A stretch of 35,168 nucleotides of DNA, taken from contig JAFTHS010000008.1 of assembly GCA_017457295.1 (NCBI GenBank), forward strand, positions 1 through 35,168, given 5' to 3'. The translations under genes and the position numbers were made by a program. This document shows, one piece after another, positions 15,780 through 24,062 of the stretch (positions are counted from its first letter, which is position 1; each line of letters begins with the position of its first letter). The DNA comes from Paludibacteraceae bacterium (GTDB lineage: Bacteria > Bacteroidota > Bacteroidia > Bacteroidales > Paludibacteraceae). Below the pieces are notes generated by a model. It worked only from the letters and a program-made list of their open reading frames with translations. It ran no database searches and was not told the DNA's origin.

Positions 15780-16778
15780 ATGAAACGAGTTTTAGGTTTA
15801 GGAAATGCCTTGACCGACATCCTACTACAAGTGTCGGAAGGAGATCTTCGTGAGATTGGCTTCCCAAAGGGTAGTATGAATCTTATCAATGCAGGGCAAT
15901 TGGAATGTATTCAAACGCGATTTATCTCTGTGCGCAAACACCTTGTAGCAGGAGGTAGTGCATCCAATACCGTTGCCACTATTGCTCAACTTGGCGGCAA
16001 GGCGGCTTTCATCGGCAAGATTGGCAATGATGAAGTAGGTAAATTCTACCGCGAGGATCTTATTAAGAACAATGTGAAGCCGCTATTGCTGACTTCTTCG
16101 CTTATGTCAGGCTGTTGTATTGTTCTTATCACCCCTGATGGCGAACGAACTTTCTGTACTTACCTCGGCGCTGCGGCTGATCTTAGAGCTGAGGATATAC
16201 GTAAAGAAGCATTCGTAGGATACGATATTTGCCACGTAGAGGGATATCTTGTTCAAGATCATGACCTGATTGAGAAAGCGCTACGCACGGCAAAAGAGCA
16301 GGGATGTACTGTTTCGCTTGATCTAGCCAGCTACAATGTTGTGAACGAGAACCACCAATTCCTCAAAGACCTTATATATAAATATGTAGATATTGTGTTT
16401 GCCAATGAGGATGAGTCTTTTGCATACACCCACCTCAATCCAGAGGAATCAGTGGCGAATATCTCCGAGCAATGTGATATAGCAGTGGTGAAAGTGGGCA
16501 AGCGTGGTTCGTATGTGCGTCAAGGTAGTCAAATCCATCATATTGGTGCTATCACCTCTTCTTGTTTAGACTCCACGGGTGCAGGTGACCTATATGCAGG
16601 AGGATTTTTGCACGCATTGTCCGATGGATTCGACCTTCGTCGCTGTGGTGAAATTGGTACGATTGCTGCGGGACGTGTCGTTGAAATCGTAGGAACGAAG
16701 TTACCCGAAGAGACATGGGATGAGATTAGACGTATATGTGCGCTCTATCGTGGATTTATGCACAAATTGAAATTCTAA
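15780..16778 (+). CDS. PfkB-family carbohydrate/nucleoside kinase (adenosine kinase-like)
   Basis: A 332-residue ribokinase-fold kinase. It has the N-terminal substrate region GLGNALTDILLQV, the glycine-rich motif VAGGSASNTVATIAQLGG at about residues 57-74, and the C-terminal catalytic and anion-hole motif LDSTGAGDLYAGGFL at about residues 262-276, with D265 as probable base. The arrangement is closest to the adenosine-kinase-like branch common in Bacteroidetes. The substrate cannot be fixed from sequence alone: adenosine, another nucleoside or a sugar are possible. It is followed after 14 bp by plsC, so the two are probably co-transcribed, though no shared pathway is obvious. Confidence 0.92.
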   Translation: MKRVLGLGNALTDILLQVSEGDLREIGFPKGSMNLINAGQLECIQTRFISVRKHLVAGGSASNTVATIAQLGGKAAFIGKIGNDEVGKFYREDLIKNNVKPLLLTSSLMSGCCIVLITPDGERTFCTYLGAAADLRAEDIRKEAFVGYDICHVEGYLVQDHDLIEKALRTAKEQGCTVSLDLASYNVVNENHQFLKDLIYKYVDIVFANEDESFAYTHLNPEESVANISEQCDIAVVKVGKRGSYVRQGSQIHHIGAITSSCLDSTGAGDLYAGGFLHALSDGFDLRRCGEIGTIAAGRVVEIVGTKLPEETWDEIRRICALYRGFMHKLKF

Positions 16779-16792
16779 TATTATAGTATAAT

Positions 16793-17503
16793 ATGAAAAT
16801 TCTTTACATTTTATACCAATACTTAATTGGTTTTCCGCTAATTATTGTAGTAACATTGTTTACGGCTTTGCTGACTATCATTTGTTTCCCTTGGCGCAAT
16901 GGCAAGTTGCCTCGTACTGTGCAAGTGTTTTGGTCGCGCAGCGTGTTGTGGCTGTTGCTTGTTCCTATTAAGGTGACAGGTCGTGAGAATGTTGATTCGA
17001 ACCAATCGTATGTTTTTGTGGCGAACCACCAATCTTTCTTGGATGTATTTGCTGTTTATGGTTGGTTGCCCAATAATTTTAAATGGTTGATGAAGAAGGA
17101 GTTGCGCAAGATTCCGTTTGTAGGTACTGCGTGTGCAGTGGCAGGACATATATTTGTGGATCGCAGCAATCCTCGTGCTGCTATGGAGAGTTTGACCTAT
17201 ATTAAGGCACAACTGCACGATGGTATTAGTACGGTTATTTTTCCAGAGGGTACACGCACAAGGACTGGTGAAATGGGGCGTTTTAAGCAAGGTGCGTTTA
17301 AGATTGCTATGGACATGGATTTGCCTGTAGTACCAATTTCATTGAGTGGTTTCTTTGATGCAATGCCACGCAACAAGTTCTATGTCAAGCCATTTTCTCG
17401 TGTAGCTTTGCATATTGGTAAACCGATAGATATCTCTCAATTCAACGATATAAATGAGGCAATGACTGAGCTTCATACTCAAGTAAAGAATGGCATAAAA
17501 TAG
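16793..17503 (+). CDS. plsC: 1-acyl-sn-glycerol-3-phosphate acyltransferase (PlsC family)
   Basis: A 236-residue membrane-associated acyltransferase that makes phosphatidic acid from lysophosphatidic acid in phospholipid synthesis. A hydrophobic N-terminal segment is at about residues 5-30. The catalytic HX4D box appears as ANHQSFLDVF at about residue 76. The substrate-binding motif is VIFPEGTRTRTGEMGRFKQGAFKIA, here seen as FPEGTRTR and FKQGAFK. The ending VVPISLSG is also typical. It could instead use a related acyl acceptor. tRNA-Pro follows after 105 bp. Confidence 0.92.
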   Translation: MKILYILYQYLIGFPLIIVVTLFTALLTIICFPWRNGKLPRTVQVFWSRSVLWLLLVPIKVTGRENVDSNQSYVFVANHQSFLDVFAVYGWLPNNFKWLMKKELRKIPFVGTACAVAGHIFVDRSNPRAAMESLTYIKAQLHDGISTVIFPEGTRTRTGEMGRFKQGAFKIAMDMDLPVVPISLSGFFDAMPRNKFYVKPFSRVALHIGKPIDISQFNDINEAMTELHTQVKNGIK

Positions 17504-17531
17504 GTGTTTTTTTTCAAAAAGCAAGATTTTA

Positions 17532-17563
17532 TTTGCATGATTGAAAAAAAAGCACTACCTTTG
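17532..17563 (+). promoter_or_regulatory. Promoter of tRNA-Pro
   Basis: TTTG (17532-17535), 20 bp, TACCTTTG (17556-17563), about 45 bases before the tRNA 5' end. Confidence 0.8.
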
Positions 17564-17608
17564 CACTCGCTTTCGGATATGCCTAATAGTACAAGTGCGT
17601 TCCGATGA

Positions 17609-17682
17609 CGGGATGTGGCGCAGCCCGGTAGCGCAACGGTCTGGGGGACCGGAGGTCGCAAGTTCAAATCTTGTCATCCCGA
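17609..17682 (+). tRNA. tRNA-Pro (anticodon GGG)
   Basis: A 74-nt cloverleaf. Acceptor CGGGATG pairs with CATCCCG, the D stem is GCGC/GCGC, the anticodon loop is CTGGGGG with anticodon GGG, and the T arm is GCAAG-TTCAAAT-CTTGT. The first pair of the anticodon stem is A-G, unpaired. CCA is not encoded. It reads CCC and CCU proline codons. Confidence 0.96.
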
Positions 17683-17697
17683 CAAGACAAAGAGATG

Positions 17698-17730
17698 ACC
17701 ACTTCGAAACGAGGTGGTTGTTTTCTTTTT
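17698..17730 (+). terminator. Terminator of tRNA-Pro
   Basis: ACCACTTCG (17698-17706) pairs with CGAGGTGGT (17710-17718) with one G-U around an AAA loop; TGTTTTCTTTTT follows. Confidence 0.85.
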
Positions 17731-17753
17731 ACTCTACATTTTGTTCTATATTC

Positions 17754-17784
17754 TTGCAAGATTAAAAAATATTTACTACCTTTG
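17754..17784 (+). promoter_or_regulatory. Promoter of the structured RNA region after tRNA-Pro
   Basis: TTG (17754-17756), 20 bp, TACCTTTG (17777-17784). Its quality equals that of the tRNA promoters. Transcription would start near 17791, far (about 375 bp) from the next start codon, so it probably drives a non-coding RNA. Confidence 0.75.
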
Positions 17785-17890
17785 CACTCGAAATGATTCA
17801 CGCTGGGGAATTTGGGCGGGATTATATCTCATTCCAAACACATAATTCTTAATTCAAAATTCCTCCAAAGGAATCTTTCAGAGACATAAT

Positions 17891-18109
17891 AAAAAGGCGT
17901 TTATTGGCGCTTGTTTAGGAGATTAGAAAACTGGAAAATTTCTCACACCCGAAACAAGAGAGCGGTAAATGTCCCTTGGTGTGTTTAATTCGTTGTGTGC
18001 TCACGACAATTAACATATCGGCGTGGGCATTCATTGTTTGTTCTTGTGTGTAAGGTTTTTCCAGTACCTCTAATCTAAGAATAAGTAAAAGTAAGGCTCC
18101 ACGCTTTTT
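17891..18109 (+). ncRNA. Long rod-shaped non-coding RNA, possibly 6S RNA
   Basis: Nested helices fold this stretch into one rod. The outer stem is AAAAAGGCGT (17891) with ACGCTTTTT (18101). Next, AGATTAG and CTGGAAAA (17920-17938) pair with TTTTCCAG and CTAATCT (18057-18076). A weakly paired central region follows. AATG-T-CCC (17968) pairs with GGGCATT (18025). The apical hairpin GGTGTG-T-TTAATT-C-GTTGTG (17978-17997) pairs fully with CACGACAATTAACATATC (18002-18019). A closing stem, a large central bubble and a terminal rod of about 200 nt is the shape of 6S RNA, which binds RNA polymerase. An alternative helix CTTGTTT/AAACAAG (17910/17952) would compete with it. Family identity is inference; it could instead be a leader of the following gene. 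The transcript may start near 17791; the exact ends are unknown. Confidence 0.6.
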
Positions 18110-18121
18110 ATATTTTAACCA

Positions 18122-18146
18122 TGAGATATTAGGAGTCAATATCTCA
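18122..18146. other. Inverted repeat before the DUF3267 gene
   Basis: TGAGATATT-N7-AATATCTCA is a perfect 9-bp inverted repeat ending 20 bp before the start codon. It has no U-run after it, so an operator or leader hairpin is more likely than a terminator. Confidence 0.45.
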
Positions 18147-18166
18147 ATATAAAAACACATATCATT

Positions 18167-18832
18167 ATGATTAGAAAATCAGAAATTAGTCTCTTGAAAG
18201 CTAACTTGTTAAGTTTGCTTTTAGCTGCTGTCGTAGCAGGTGTCTTAATACCGTTGTTTAGTTGGATTCACCCTGAAAAATTTATGAGTGATATGGATAA
18301 TACTCTTTTTTATAAGTGTATTGTTTATATGGTAGAGTTAATGCCTGATACAGCTAGTACCATGGGTAATATAATCATAGGTGGCATAATGGGAGGATTA
18401 TTTGGACTTTTGTATGCAACTGTTGTGCTCGGATTTTTATTACTTGTTCCTCACGAATTAATTCACGGCTTAACTGCAATAGTAGTTGGCAAAGCAAAAT
18501 GGAAGGATTTGAAGTTTGGGATGATGTGGAAAAAATGTGCGGCTTATTGCCATTGTAATAAACCTTTGACAGTTGCTCAATATCGCTGGGTGACACTTAT
18601 GCCACTTATATTATTAGGTATCATACCAAGTATTTTATCTCTCATTTCAGGGAATAGCTTTATGTTGTTATATGGCATGATAGGGATTGTAGTAGCAATA
18701 GGAGATATTTGGATAGCTTGGTTATTGCGCAAGGAAGATGGATCTGTGAAAGTTTATGACCATCCATCAACAGCAGGATATTTTCTATTCGATACTGATG
18801 AAGAATTTGAAGAAATAAAAAAATCGATTTAA
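18167..18832 (+). CDS. DUF3267-family putative membrane zinc metalloprotease
   Basis: A 221-residue membrane protein. Membrane segments lie at about residues 12-32, 66-92, 138-158 and 165-185. The zincin-type motif HELIH (in LLVPHELIHGLTAIV, about residues 97-101) lies at the end of the second. KFGMMWKKCAAYCHCNKPLTVAQYR follows, here quoted as the parts KFGMMW and AYCHCNKPL, typical of DUF3267. Two histidines and a glutamate would bind zinc and activate water. The natural substrate is unknown. The gene is AT-rich relative to the housekeeping neighbours and follows the structured RNA. The lipoprotein gene begins 16 bp after it, so the two form an operon. Confidence 0.82.
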   Translation: MIRKSEISLLKANLLSLLLAAVVAGVLIPLFSWIHPEKFMSDMDNTLFYKCIVYMVELMPDTASTMGNIIIGGIMGGLFGLLYATVVLGFLLLVPHELIHGLTAIVVGKAKWKDLKFGMMWKKCAAYCHCNKPLTVAQYRWVTLMPLILLGIIPSILSLISGNSFMLLYGMIGIVVAIGDIWIAWLLRKEDGSVKVYDHPSTAGYFLFDTDEEFEEIKKSI

Positions 18833-18848
18833 CTAAAAAAATACAATT

Positions 18849-19649
18849 ATGAATGCAAAACAATTTATTATGGCTACTTTTGCAGTAGCATGTACGTTTG
18901 CCTTTTTAGGATGTGATGTGAATAAAAATGCGAACGGAATAAAGGCATTTTCTGTTGACAAAGAAAAACAAGTAATCTTTTCCAAAGGCAATTTGCAATA
19001 TCATCCATTAAACAATGAATGGCGTTTTGCTCCGAACCAGACCGATTATATTGGTGATGCTAATAGCAATGTTGCACCTGATTATGATGGATGGGTGGAT
19101 TTGTTCTGTTGGGGAACAGGAGCGAATCCTATCAATGTAAGCAATGATTACAACGATTATCAAATTTTTATTGATTGGGGAAGAAATGAGATAGAAGGTA
19201 ATATGATGAGTACATGGCATACTTTGACAAGTGATGAATGGACATATCTACTTGACTGTCGTAAAAATGCGAAAAATCTTAAAGGTATTGCACAGGTGAA
19301 TGGTGTGAATGGTTTAATAATTCTTCCTGATAATTGGAAAACTCCCAAAGGAATTATATTTAAGCCACGTTTTCATAATGAACAAAGTATTGAGGCTTAT
19401 AGACAATATCAAACACTAACCGCAGAACAATGGTCAATCTTAGAACAATCAGGTGCGGTATTTCTGCCAGCGGCAGTTAGTCGTATCGGTAATGTAGTTG
19501 ATTCTACCTCGACTTATGGGCATTATTGGACGTCAACAATAAATGATGATTTTTCTAGTTATCATTTCTATCTGTACTCTAATGAGGCTGGTGTTGGTTG
19601 CTGTAGTCCCTATGTAGGTATGAGTGTTCGATTAGTTAAAGATTTGTAA
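18849..19649 (+). CDS. Lipoprotein of the Bacteroidales 'FSKGNLQY' type
   Basis: A 266-residue exported lipoprotein. The signal peptide ends in the lipobox AFLGC (Cys at about residue 22). The mature part begins with FSVDKEKQVIFSKGNLQYHP, the recurrent opening of a large secreted protein family in Bacteroidales. It continues with WRFAPNQTDYIGD, WVDLFCWGTG, a Trp/Tyr-rich core (LTSDEWTYLLDCRKNAKN) and the ending GMSVRLVKDL, as in fibrobacter-type major-paralogous domains. The function is unknown; surface or periplasmic localisation follows from the lipobox. It is probably co-transcribed with the DUF3267 gene and is followed by a terminator. Confidence 0.8.
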   Translation: MNAKQFIMATFAVACTFAFLGCDVNKNANGIKAFSVDKEKQVIFSKGNLQYHPLNNEWRFAPNQTDYIGDANSNVAPDYDGWVDLFCWGTGANPINVSNDYNDYQIFIDWGRNEIEGNMMSTWHTLTSDEWTYLLDCRKNAKNLKGIAQVNGVNGLIILPDNWKTPKGIIFKPRFHNEQSIEAYRQYQTLTAEQWSILEQSGAVFLPAAVSRIGNVVDSTSTYGHYWTSTINDDFSSYHFYLYSNEAGVGCCSPYVGMSVRLVKDL

Positions 19650-19654
19650 ATCAA

Positions 19655-19690
19655 AACTCTCACCTCGATTGGGTGGGAGTTTTTGTTCTT
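19655..19690 (+). terminator. Terminator after the lipoprotein gene
   Basis: AACTCTCACC (19655-19664) pairs with GGTGGGAGTT (19672-19681), one G-U, 7-nt loop, followed by TTTTGTTCTT. Confidence 0.87.
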
Positions 19691-19727
19691 CTCTATTGCC
19701 TTTCGCGGGGTTCTGCGAACGTAACGA

Positions 19728-19771
19728 ATAGTGCGGTTATTGTCCGGTTATTGTGCGGTAATAGTGCGGTG
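19728..19771. repeat. Four tandem 11-bp repeats
   Basis: Consecutive units ATAGTGCGGTT, ATTGTCCGGTT, ATTGTGCGGTA and ATAGTGCGGTG lie between a terminator and the next promoter. They are GC-richer than the surrounding spacer. Confidence 0.75.
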
Positions 19772-19809
19772 CGAGTGGGAAAGGTGAAGGATGATTTTAT
19801 ACGATTTAC

Positions 19810-19840
19810 TTGCGGGTATGAAAAAAAAGTAGTAATTTCG
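19810..19840 (+). promoter_or_regulatory. Promoter of the CPBP protease gene
   Basis: TTG (19810-19812), 20 bp, TAATTTCG (19833-19840); the last-but-one base departs from TAnnTTTG. Transcription would begin about 20 bases before the ATG. Confidence 0.6.
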
Positions 19841-19866
19841 CAGTCGAATTGAGAAAATCTATTATT

Positions 19867-20787
19867 ATGGCACTAAAAGGGAAATTTGAATATTCACATT
19901 GGATGGTGAAATGCATCCAATGGATAGGATGTGTGATACTTTTTACCACGCCCGCAATGATAAGTATTGTGGCTTTTCCACAGCCACTGTCTGTGGGTTC
20001 GTTGAAGTGGATACAGTTCTTGCAAACAGCTTCGATGCTTCTGCTTCCTCCATTATGTATGGCATACCTATGGAGTAAACAACCATTGCAGTGGTTGAAA
20101 TTGACAGGAGAGAGTTTTAAGGATTCCAAGGACTTGATGGCAAAGAGTGTTGCAGCCATTGGCATTATGTTAGTAGCTTTGCCTGCAATCAATCTTCTCA
20201 GTCATCTCAACCAACAGATGACCTTGCCTGCATTTTTAGAACCTATGGAAACGTGGATGAAAACGCAGGAGGAGAATGCTGCTCAGATGACTGAACTATT
20301 TATGCGTGTGACCACTTTCGATGGACTGATTATCAATCTGTTGTTGATGGCACTATTACCCGCTATAGCGGAAGAACTGACTTTCCGCGGTGTGCTTCAG
20401 CGTTTGCTGCAAGGGAAGGACCATAACACAAACATTCCGCATATAGCCATATGGAGTAGCGCAATCATCTTTTCCGCCATTCATATGCAATTCTATGGTT
20501 TTGTTCCTCGTATGCTGATGGGTGTACTGTTTGGCTATATGCTTGTGTGGACTGGAAGTATATGGATGCCCATGCTGATGCACTTTACTAATAATGCAAT
20601 GGCCGTATTGCTTTATTTTGTGGCATACCGAGCAGGGTGGAATATGGAGCAAGTGGATGCTATAGGCACAAACGACACCCTGTGGTTGGGTATCGTCAGT
20701 ATGGTAGTTACAATAGTGGGAATTTATGCTTTTCGACGTTCTACCACGATGAGCAATGCCTCTTCGCGGATGTCCAGTGGCAACTGA
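19867..20787 (+). CDS. CPBP-family intramembrane glutamic protease
   Basis: A 306-residue polytopic protein of the CPBP (Abi, Rce1-like) family. All family motifs are present: EELTFRGVLQRL at about residue 170 (EExxxR), FSAIHMQFYGFVPRML (FxxxH), and HFTNNAMAV near the C-terminal third (HxxxN/B). The Glu and His residues are the catalytic ones in Rce1. A long segment at about 80-150 precedes the core. I chose the ATG at 19867; the frame extends to a TTG at 19849 but this lies at the predicted transcription start. Family members cleave membrane proteins or prenylated peptides; the target is unknown. The last 64 bp overlap the convergent gene. Confidence 0.9.
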   Translation: MALKGKFEYSHWMVKCIQWIGCVILFTTPAMISIVAFPQPLSVGSLKWIQFLQTASMLLLPPLCMAYLWSKQPLQWLKLTGESFKDSKDLMAKSVAAIGIMLVALPAINLLSHLNQQMTLPAFLEPMETWMKTQEENAAQMTELFMRVTTFDGLIINLLLMALLPAIAEELTFRGVLQRLLQGKDHNTNIPHIAIWSSAIIFSAIHMQFYGFVPRMLMGVLFGYMLVWTGSIWMPMLMHFTNNAMAVLLYFVAYRAGWNMEQVDAIGTNDTLWLGIVSMVVTIVGIYAFRRSTTMSNASSRMSSGN

Positions 20788-21158
20788 ATATTGCGTAGTT
20801 GAATACTGCGCACCCATCCTGGAACGTCTTTTGCTTGCAGGGTGTTGAATACATCACGCAGCATCTGATATTGCTCGTCGGTATATTCTTCGGGTGAAAT
20901 ACCCGCTAAGGTATCGAGTTCCTCGTCATCGTAGTAGATGATTTCCGCATTGGTTTGTAGCAAAGTCTCACGCTCACAAACCAAGTGCTCGCCACAGCAA
21001 CCATCGTCAGGGTCGCGTGGTTCGTTAGACGTTTGGCTGTCGTTTTGCGACTCGGATGCTATAGTATCATTGTTTGCTTTTTGCTCTTTGCGTGCACGTA
21101 TCTCAAATATAACTAGCACTACAATACCTAAGCATATGAATAATATCAATGGAATCAT
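20724..21158 (-). CDS. Conserved Bacteroidales protein with CCG motif (uncharacterised)
   Basis: A 144-residue protein. Residues 1-19 form one membrane anchor (MIPLILFICLGIVVLVIFEI). A polar linker rich in Q, S and N follows, then DDGCCGEHLVCERETLL, with a cysteine pair and a third cysteine, and EIIYYDDEELDTLAGI. A basic, helical C-terminus ends with WVRSIQLRNIQLPLDIREEALLIVV. I recall the family as common in Bacteroidales and sometimes labelled phospholipase, but no catalytic motif supports that. It lies 28 bp after parE on the same strand, so they are likely co-transcribed. Its 3' end overlaps the convergent CPBP gene by 64 bp. Confidence 0.8.
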   Translation of the reverse strand: MIPLILFICLGIVVLVIFEIRARKEQKANNDTIASESQNDSQTSNEPRDPDDGCCGEHLVCERETLLQTNAEIIYYDDEELDTLAGISPEEYTDEQYQMLRDVFNTLQAKDVPGWVRSIQLRNIQLPLDIREEALLIVVERRKA

Positions 21159-21186
21159 ACTTAAATCCTCAATTCTAAATCGTATA

Positions 21187-23109
21187 TTATTCTACATCTT
21201 CTTCTACAACGAGATTATTGATGATGAAGTTCTGACGCTCCGTAGTGTTCTTACCCATGTAGAAACTGAGCAAATCTGCTACCGCATCCTCTTTGCGCAG
21301 GGTCACTTGATCTAGTCGAATGCCTTTACCAATAAAACCTTTGAACTCATCTGGGCTAATCTCTCCCAAACCTTTGAATCGAGTGATCTCGGGATTTGGT
21401 TTGAGTTCTTCGATAGCTTGCACTCGTTCTTCCTCGCTATAGCAGTAGCGTGTTTCCTTTTTGTTTTTCACACGGAAGAGTGGTGTTTGCAGGATATATA
21501 CATGTCCTTTCTTCACCAATTCTGGGAAGAATTGTAGGAAATAGGTTAGCATTAGCAAACGGATGTGCATACCGTCCACATCGGCATCGGTAGCAATAAT
21601 GACCTTGTTGTAGCGTAGATTGTCTAATCCATCTTCAATATTGAGTGCAGCTTGTAGGCAACCAAACTCCTCGTTTTTATATACATCTACTTTGTTTAAT
21701 CCGTAGGTATTGAGTGGTTTGCCTCGCAAAGAGAATACCGCTTGTGTGCGCACGTCACGGCTTTTGGTTATACTACCCGAAGCAGATAAACCCTCAGTGA
21801 TGAATATACTACTCTCTTGGCGCAAATCGTCGTCTGCGTCTTTGGCTGATTTGGTGGGTTTGGCATCGCTGAAGTGGACTTGGCAATCACGCAATTTAGG
21901 ATTGTTGAGCATAATCTTCTTTGCGCGCTCGCGAACCTCTTTGGTGACACCTGCTATGGCTTTACGTTCACGTTCGGACTCTTGAATCTTCTGCAACATC
22001 ACTTCGGTGATTTCGGGATGTTTGTGAAGATAATTGTCGAGTTGTTGCTTTACGAAGTCATTGACAAACTTATTTACCGACAATCCGCCCTCTGGAGACA
22101 TGTCCTTTGAACCTAACTTGACCTTTGTTTGGCTCTCAAACACGGGTTCTGAGACATTGATAGCAATAGCACCTACTACACCGCTGCGGATATCGCTCAG
22201 TTCGAAGTTTTTGTTGTAGAATTCTTTGATTGTTCTACCGATGGCTTCGCGGAAAGCTGCTTGATGAGTACCACCCTGAATGGTGTGTTGACCATTAACA
22301 AAAGAATAGTATTCTTCGCCTGTTTGATTGCTATGCGTGAGTGCTATCTCAATATCTTCATCCTTGATATGAATGATTGGATACAGGGAATCGGCAGTCA
22401 TGTTCTCGGTCAAGAGGTCGAGCAAACCGTTTTTAGAAGAGTATTTCTTTCCGTTGAATACGAGAGTAAGTCCGATGTTGAGATACGCATAGTTGCGCAT
22501 CATTGTTTCGATGAAATCGGTGCGAAAGTGGTAGTTTTCGAATAATCCCTTGGAGTTGTCAGGTACAAATTCGATGAGTGTGCCTCGTTTTTCGCTGCCC
22601 GTATAGTCTTGTATATCGCTATCTTCGATGAGGTGCCCTTGGTGGAAAGCAATACGGCGTGTTTTGCCTTCGCGCCACACTTCCACTGCAAAATCCATAC
22701 TCAAGGCATTGACTGCTTTGGTACCCACACCGTTCAGTCCGACCGATTTCTTGAATGCCTTGGTATCATACTTACCACCCGTATTTAATATGGAAACAGC
22801 TTCCACCATCTTGCCAAGCGGGATACCTCGTCCGTAGTCGCGTACTCGCACGCGCTCGCCCAATGATGGGTCAGTGGTAGAAACAGGCGAAACGCTGATT
22901 TCTACTACTTTGCCTTCGTTCATGCGGAACTCATCAATCGAGTTGTCGATAGTCTCTTTGATGAGCACATAGATACCGTCGTCTGAGTGGTTGCCATCAC
23001 CTAATTTTCCGATGTACATACCCGGACGGCGGCGTATATGTTCGCGGTCATCAAGATGGACGATATTATCCTCGTTGTACGTGCTAATAGGTTTGATATC
23101 TTCTGCCAT
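21187..23109 (-). CDS. parE: DNA topoisomerase IV subunit B (GyrB/ParE family)
   Basis: A 640-residue type IIA topoisomerase ATPase subunit. The GHKL ATPase domain shows [18 protein letters not shown], the Mg/ATP residue in [11 protein letters not shown], and [23 protein letters not shown]. The transducer domain follows, then the TOPRIM domain with [26 protein letters not shown] and RFKGLGE. The length without the GyrB insert and the sequence [16 protein letters not shown] favour topoisomerase IV over gyrase, but that split is not certain by eye. The start is the ATG at 23109, giving [19 protein letters not shown]; the frame runs 26 codons further without homology. Its ParC partner is not in the window. 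Confidence 0.92.
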   Translation of the reverse strand: MAEDIKPISTYNEDNIVHLDDREHIRRRPGMYIGKLGDGNHSDDGIYVLIKETIDNSIDEFRMNEGKVVEISVSPVSTTDPSLGERVRVRDYGRGIPLGKMVEAVSILNTGGKYDTKAFKKSVGLNGVGTKAVNALSMDFAVEVWREGKTRRIAFHQGHLIEDSDIQDYTGSEKRGTLIEFVPDNSKGLFENYHFRTDFIETMMRNYAYLNIGLTLVFNGKKYSSKNGLLDLLTENMTADSLYPIIHIKDEDIEIALTHSNQTGEEYYSFVNGQHTIQGGTHQAAFREAIGRTIKEFYNKNFELSDIRSGVVGAIAINVSEPVFESQTKVKLGSKDMSPEGGLSVNKFVNDFVKQQLDNYLHKHPEITEVMLQKIQESERERKAIAGVTKEVRERAKKIMLNNPKLRDCQVHFSDAKPTKSAKDADDDLRQESSIFITEGLSASGSITKSRDVRTQAVFSLRGKPLNTYGLNKVDVYKNEEFGCLQAALNIEDGLDNLRYNKVIIATDADVDGMHIRLLMLTYFLQFFPELVKKGHVYILQTPLFRVKNKKETRYCYSEEERVQAIEELKPNPEITRFKGLGEISPDEFKGFIGKGIRLDQVTLRKEDAVADLLSFYMGKNTTERQNFIINNLVVEEDVE

Positions 23110-23151
23110 AATGGGATAGTTGTGTGGGTAGTTTGCCAATAGGGTAGGATG

Positions 23152-23176
23152 GAAAGGTAAAATGGTCTTTGACCAT
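23152..23176 (-). promoter_or_regulatory. Possible parE promoter element with palindrome
   Basis: On the minus strand TACCTTTC (23159-23152) resembles a -7 element. The inverted repeat ATGGTC-TTT-GACCAT (23162-23176, plus-strand reading) fills the expected spacer. No good -33 element is visible, so this is tentative; the palindrome alone is certain. Confidence 0.3.
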
Positions 23177-23202
23177 AAGAAGAACATCCTATGGCAGGAT
23201 GC
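23177..23202 (-). terminator. Weak terminator after the zinc-ribbon gene
   Basis: CATCCT-ATGGC-AGGATG (23185-23201) is a 6-bp hairpin. On the minus strand it is followed by TTCTTCTT. It lies 34 bp after the zinc-ribbon gene stop. Confidence 0.45.
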
Positions 23203-23234
23203 TCCTCTCTATTTTTCCCGATTTCAACGGTATA

Positions 23235-23993
23235 TTACTTTGTTTTAGCGTCGATCTCTGGGTCAACTAAAATACGTCCGCAGAACTCGCATACGATGAT
23301 TTTCTTGCGCAAGCGAATATCCAATTGACGTTGTGCAGGAATCTTGCTGTGGCAACCACCGCAGCTGTCGCGCTCGATCTTCACTACAGCCAAACCATTG
23401 TGAGCATTTCTGCGGATACGATGGAAAGCGGTGATGAGGCGCTCGTCGATATGCTTCTCCAAATCGGATGCGCGGAGCATAAGTTTTTCGGTTTGCTCTT
23501 TGGTTTCAGCCAAAATAGAATCCAACTCGTTGCGCTTTTGGTTCAAATCAACGGTCTTATCCTCGATATCGGTGATTGTTTTTGCTTTCTCAGCTTGGCG
23601 ATTCTCAAGGTCTGCGGTGAAGTTGCGAATCTTACGTTGCGAAGCCTCGATATCCAACTCTTGATATTCGATTTCTTTGGTGAGGTTGTCGTATTCGCGG
23701 TTGTTGCGTACATTGTTTTGTTGCTCTTTGTAGCGAGAGATGGCTGCATTAGCATTCTCAATACGCACGCGGTGGTCAGAAATACCCGTTTCACACTCTT
23801 TGATACCGTTCTCGATGTTGGTCAAACGAGTCTTCAAACCCTCGATTTCATCGCTCATGTCCTTTACTTCTTGTGGAAGTTCACCAGCCAAAATGCGCAA
23901 ACTATCGATTTTGGAATCTACTGTTTGCAAATCATACAGAGCGCGTAGTTTCTCCTCTACGGTCAACTCTTGTTCTACTTTTTCTTTTGCCAT
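23235..23993 (-). CDS. Coiled-coil protein with C4 zinc ribbon
   Basis: A 252-residue soluble protein. Residues about 10-190 are a nearly continuous coiled coil (many E, K, Q, R with heptad leucines). The C-terminal zinc ribbon has two CxxC pairs: CGGCHSKIP at about 211 and CEFCGRILV at about 235. This arrangement matches the widespread bacterial 'C4-type zinc ribbon' family related to CT398/CdsZ. A role as a scaffold or nucleic-acid-binding accessory is assumed for the family, without firm function in Bacteroidetes. It lies 69 bp after the Nif3-like gene, probably in one operon. Confidence 0.85.
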   Translation of the reverse strand: MAKEKVEQELTVEEKLRALYDLQTVDSKIDSLRILAGELPQEVKDMSDEIEGLKTRLTNIENGIKECETGISDHRVRIENANAAISRYKEQQNNVRNNREYDNLTKEIEYQELDIEASQRKIRNFTADLENRQAEKAKTITDIEDKTVDLNQKRNELDSILAETKEQTEKLMLRASDLEKHIDERLITAFHRIRRNAHNGLAVVKIERDSCGGCHSKIPAQRQLDIRLRKKIIVCEFCGRILVDPEIDAKTK

Positions 23994-24062
23994 AATTGTT
24001 ATGTTGTTTGATGTTAATATTCGTTGTTTTTATCGGGCGGATAGGATAGGAATGCTGATAAG

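Noticed and set aside
17609..17700. tRNA-Pro as an integration site for the AT-rich region after it
   Set aside because: No repeat of the tRNA 3' end and no integrase are seen; the segment is a normal operon with its own terminators.
17915..18160. 81-codon minus-strand ORF over the structured RNA
   Set aside because: It is antisense to the helices that form the RNA and has no start context; it looks like a by-product of the RNA sequence.
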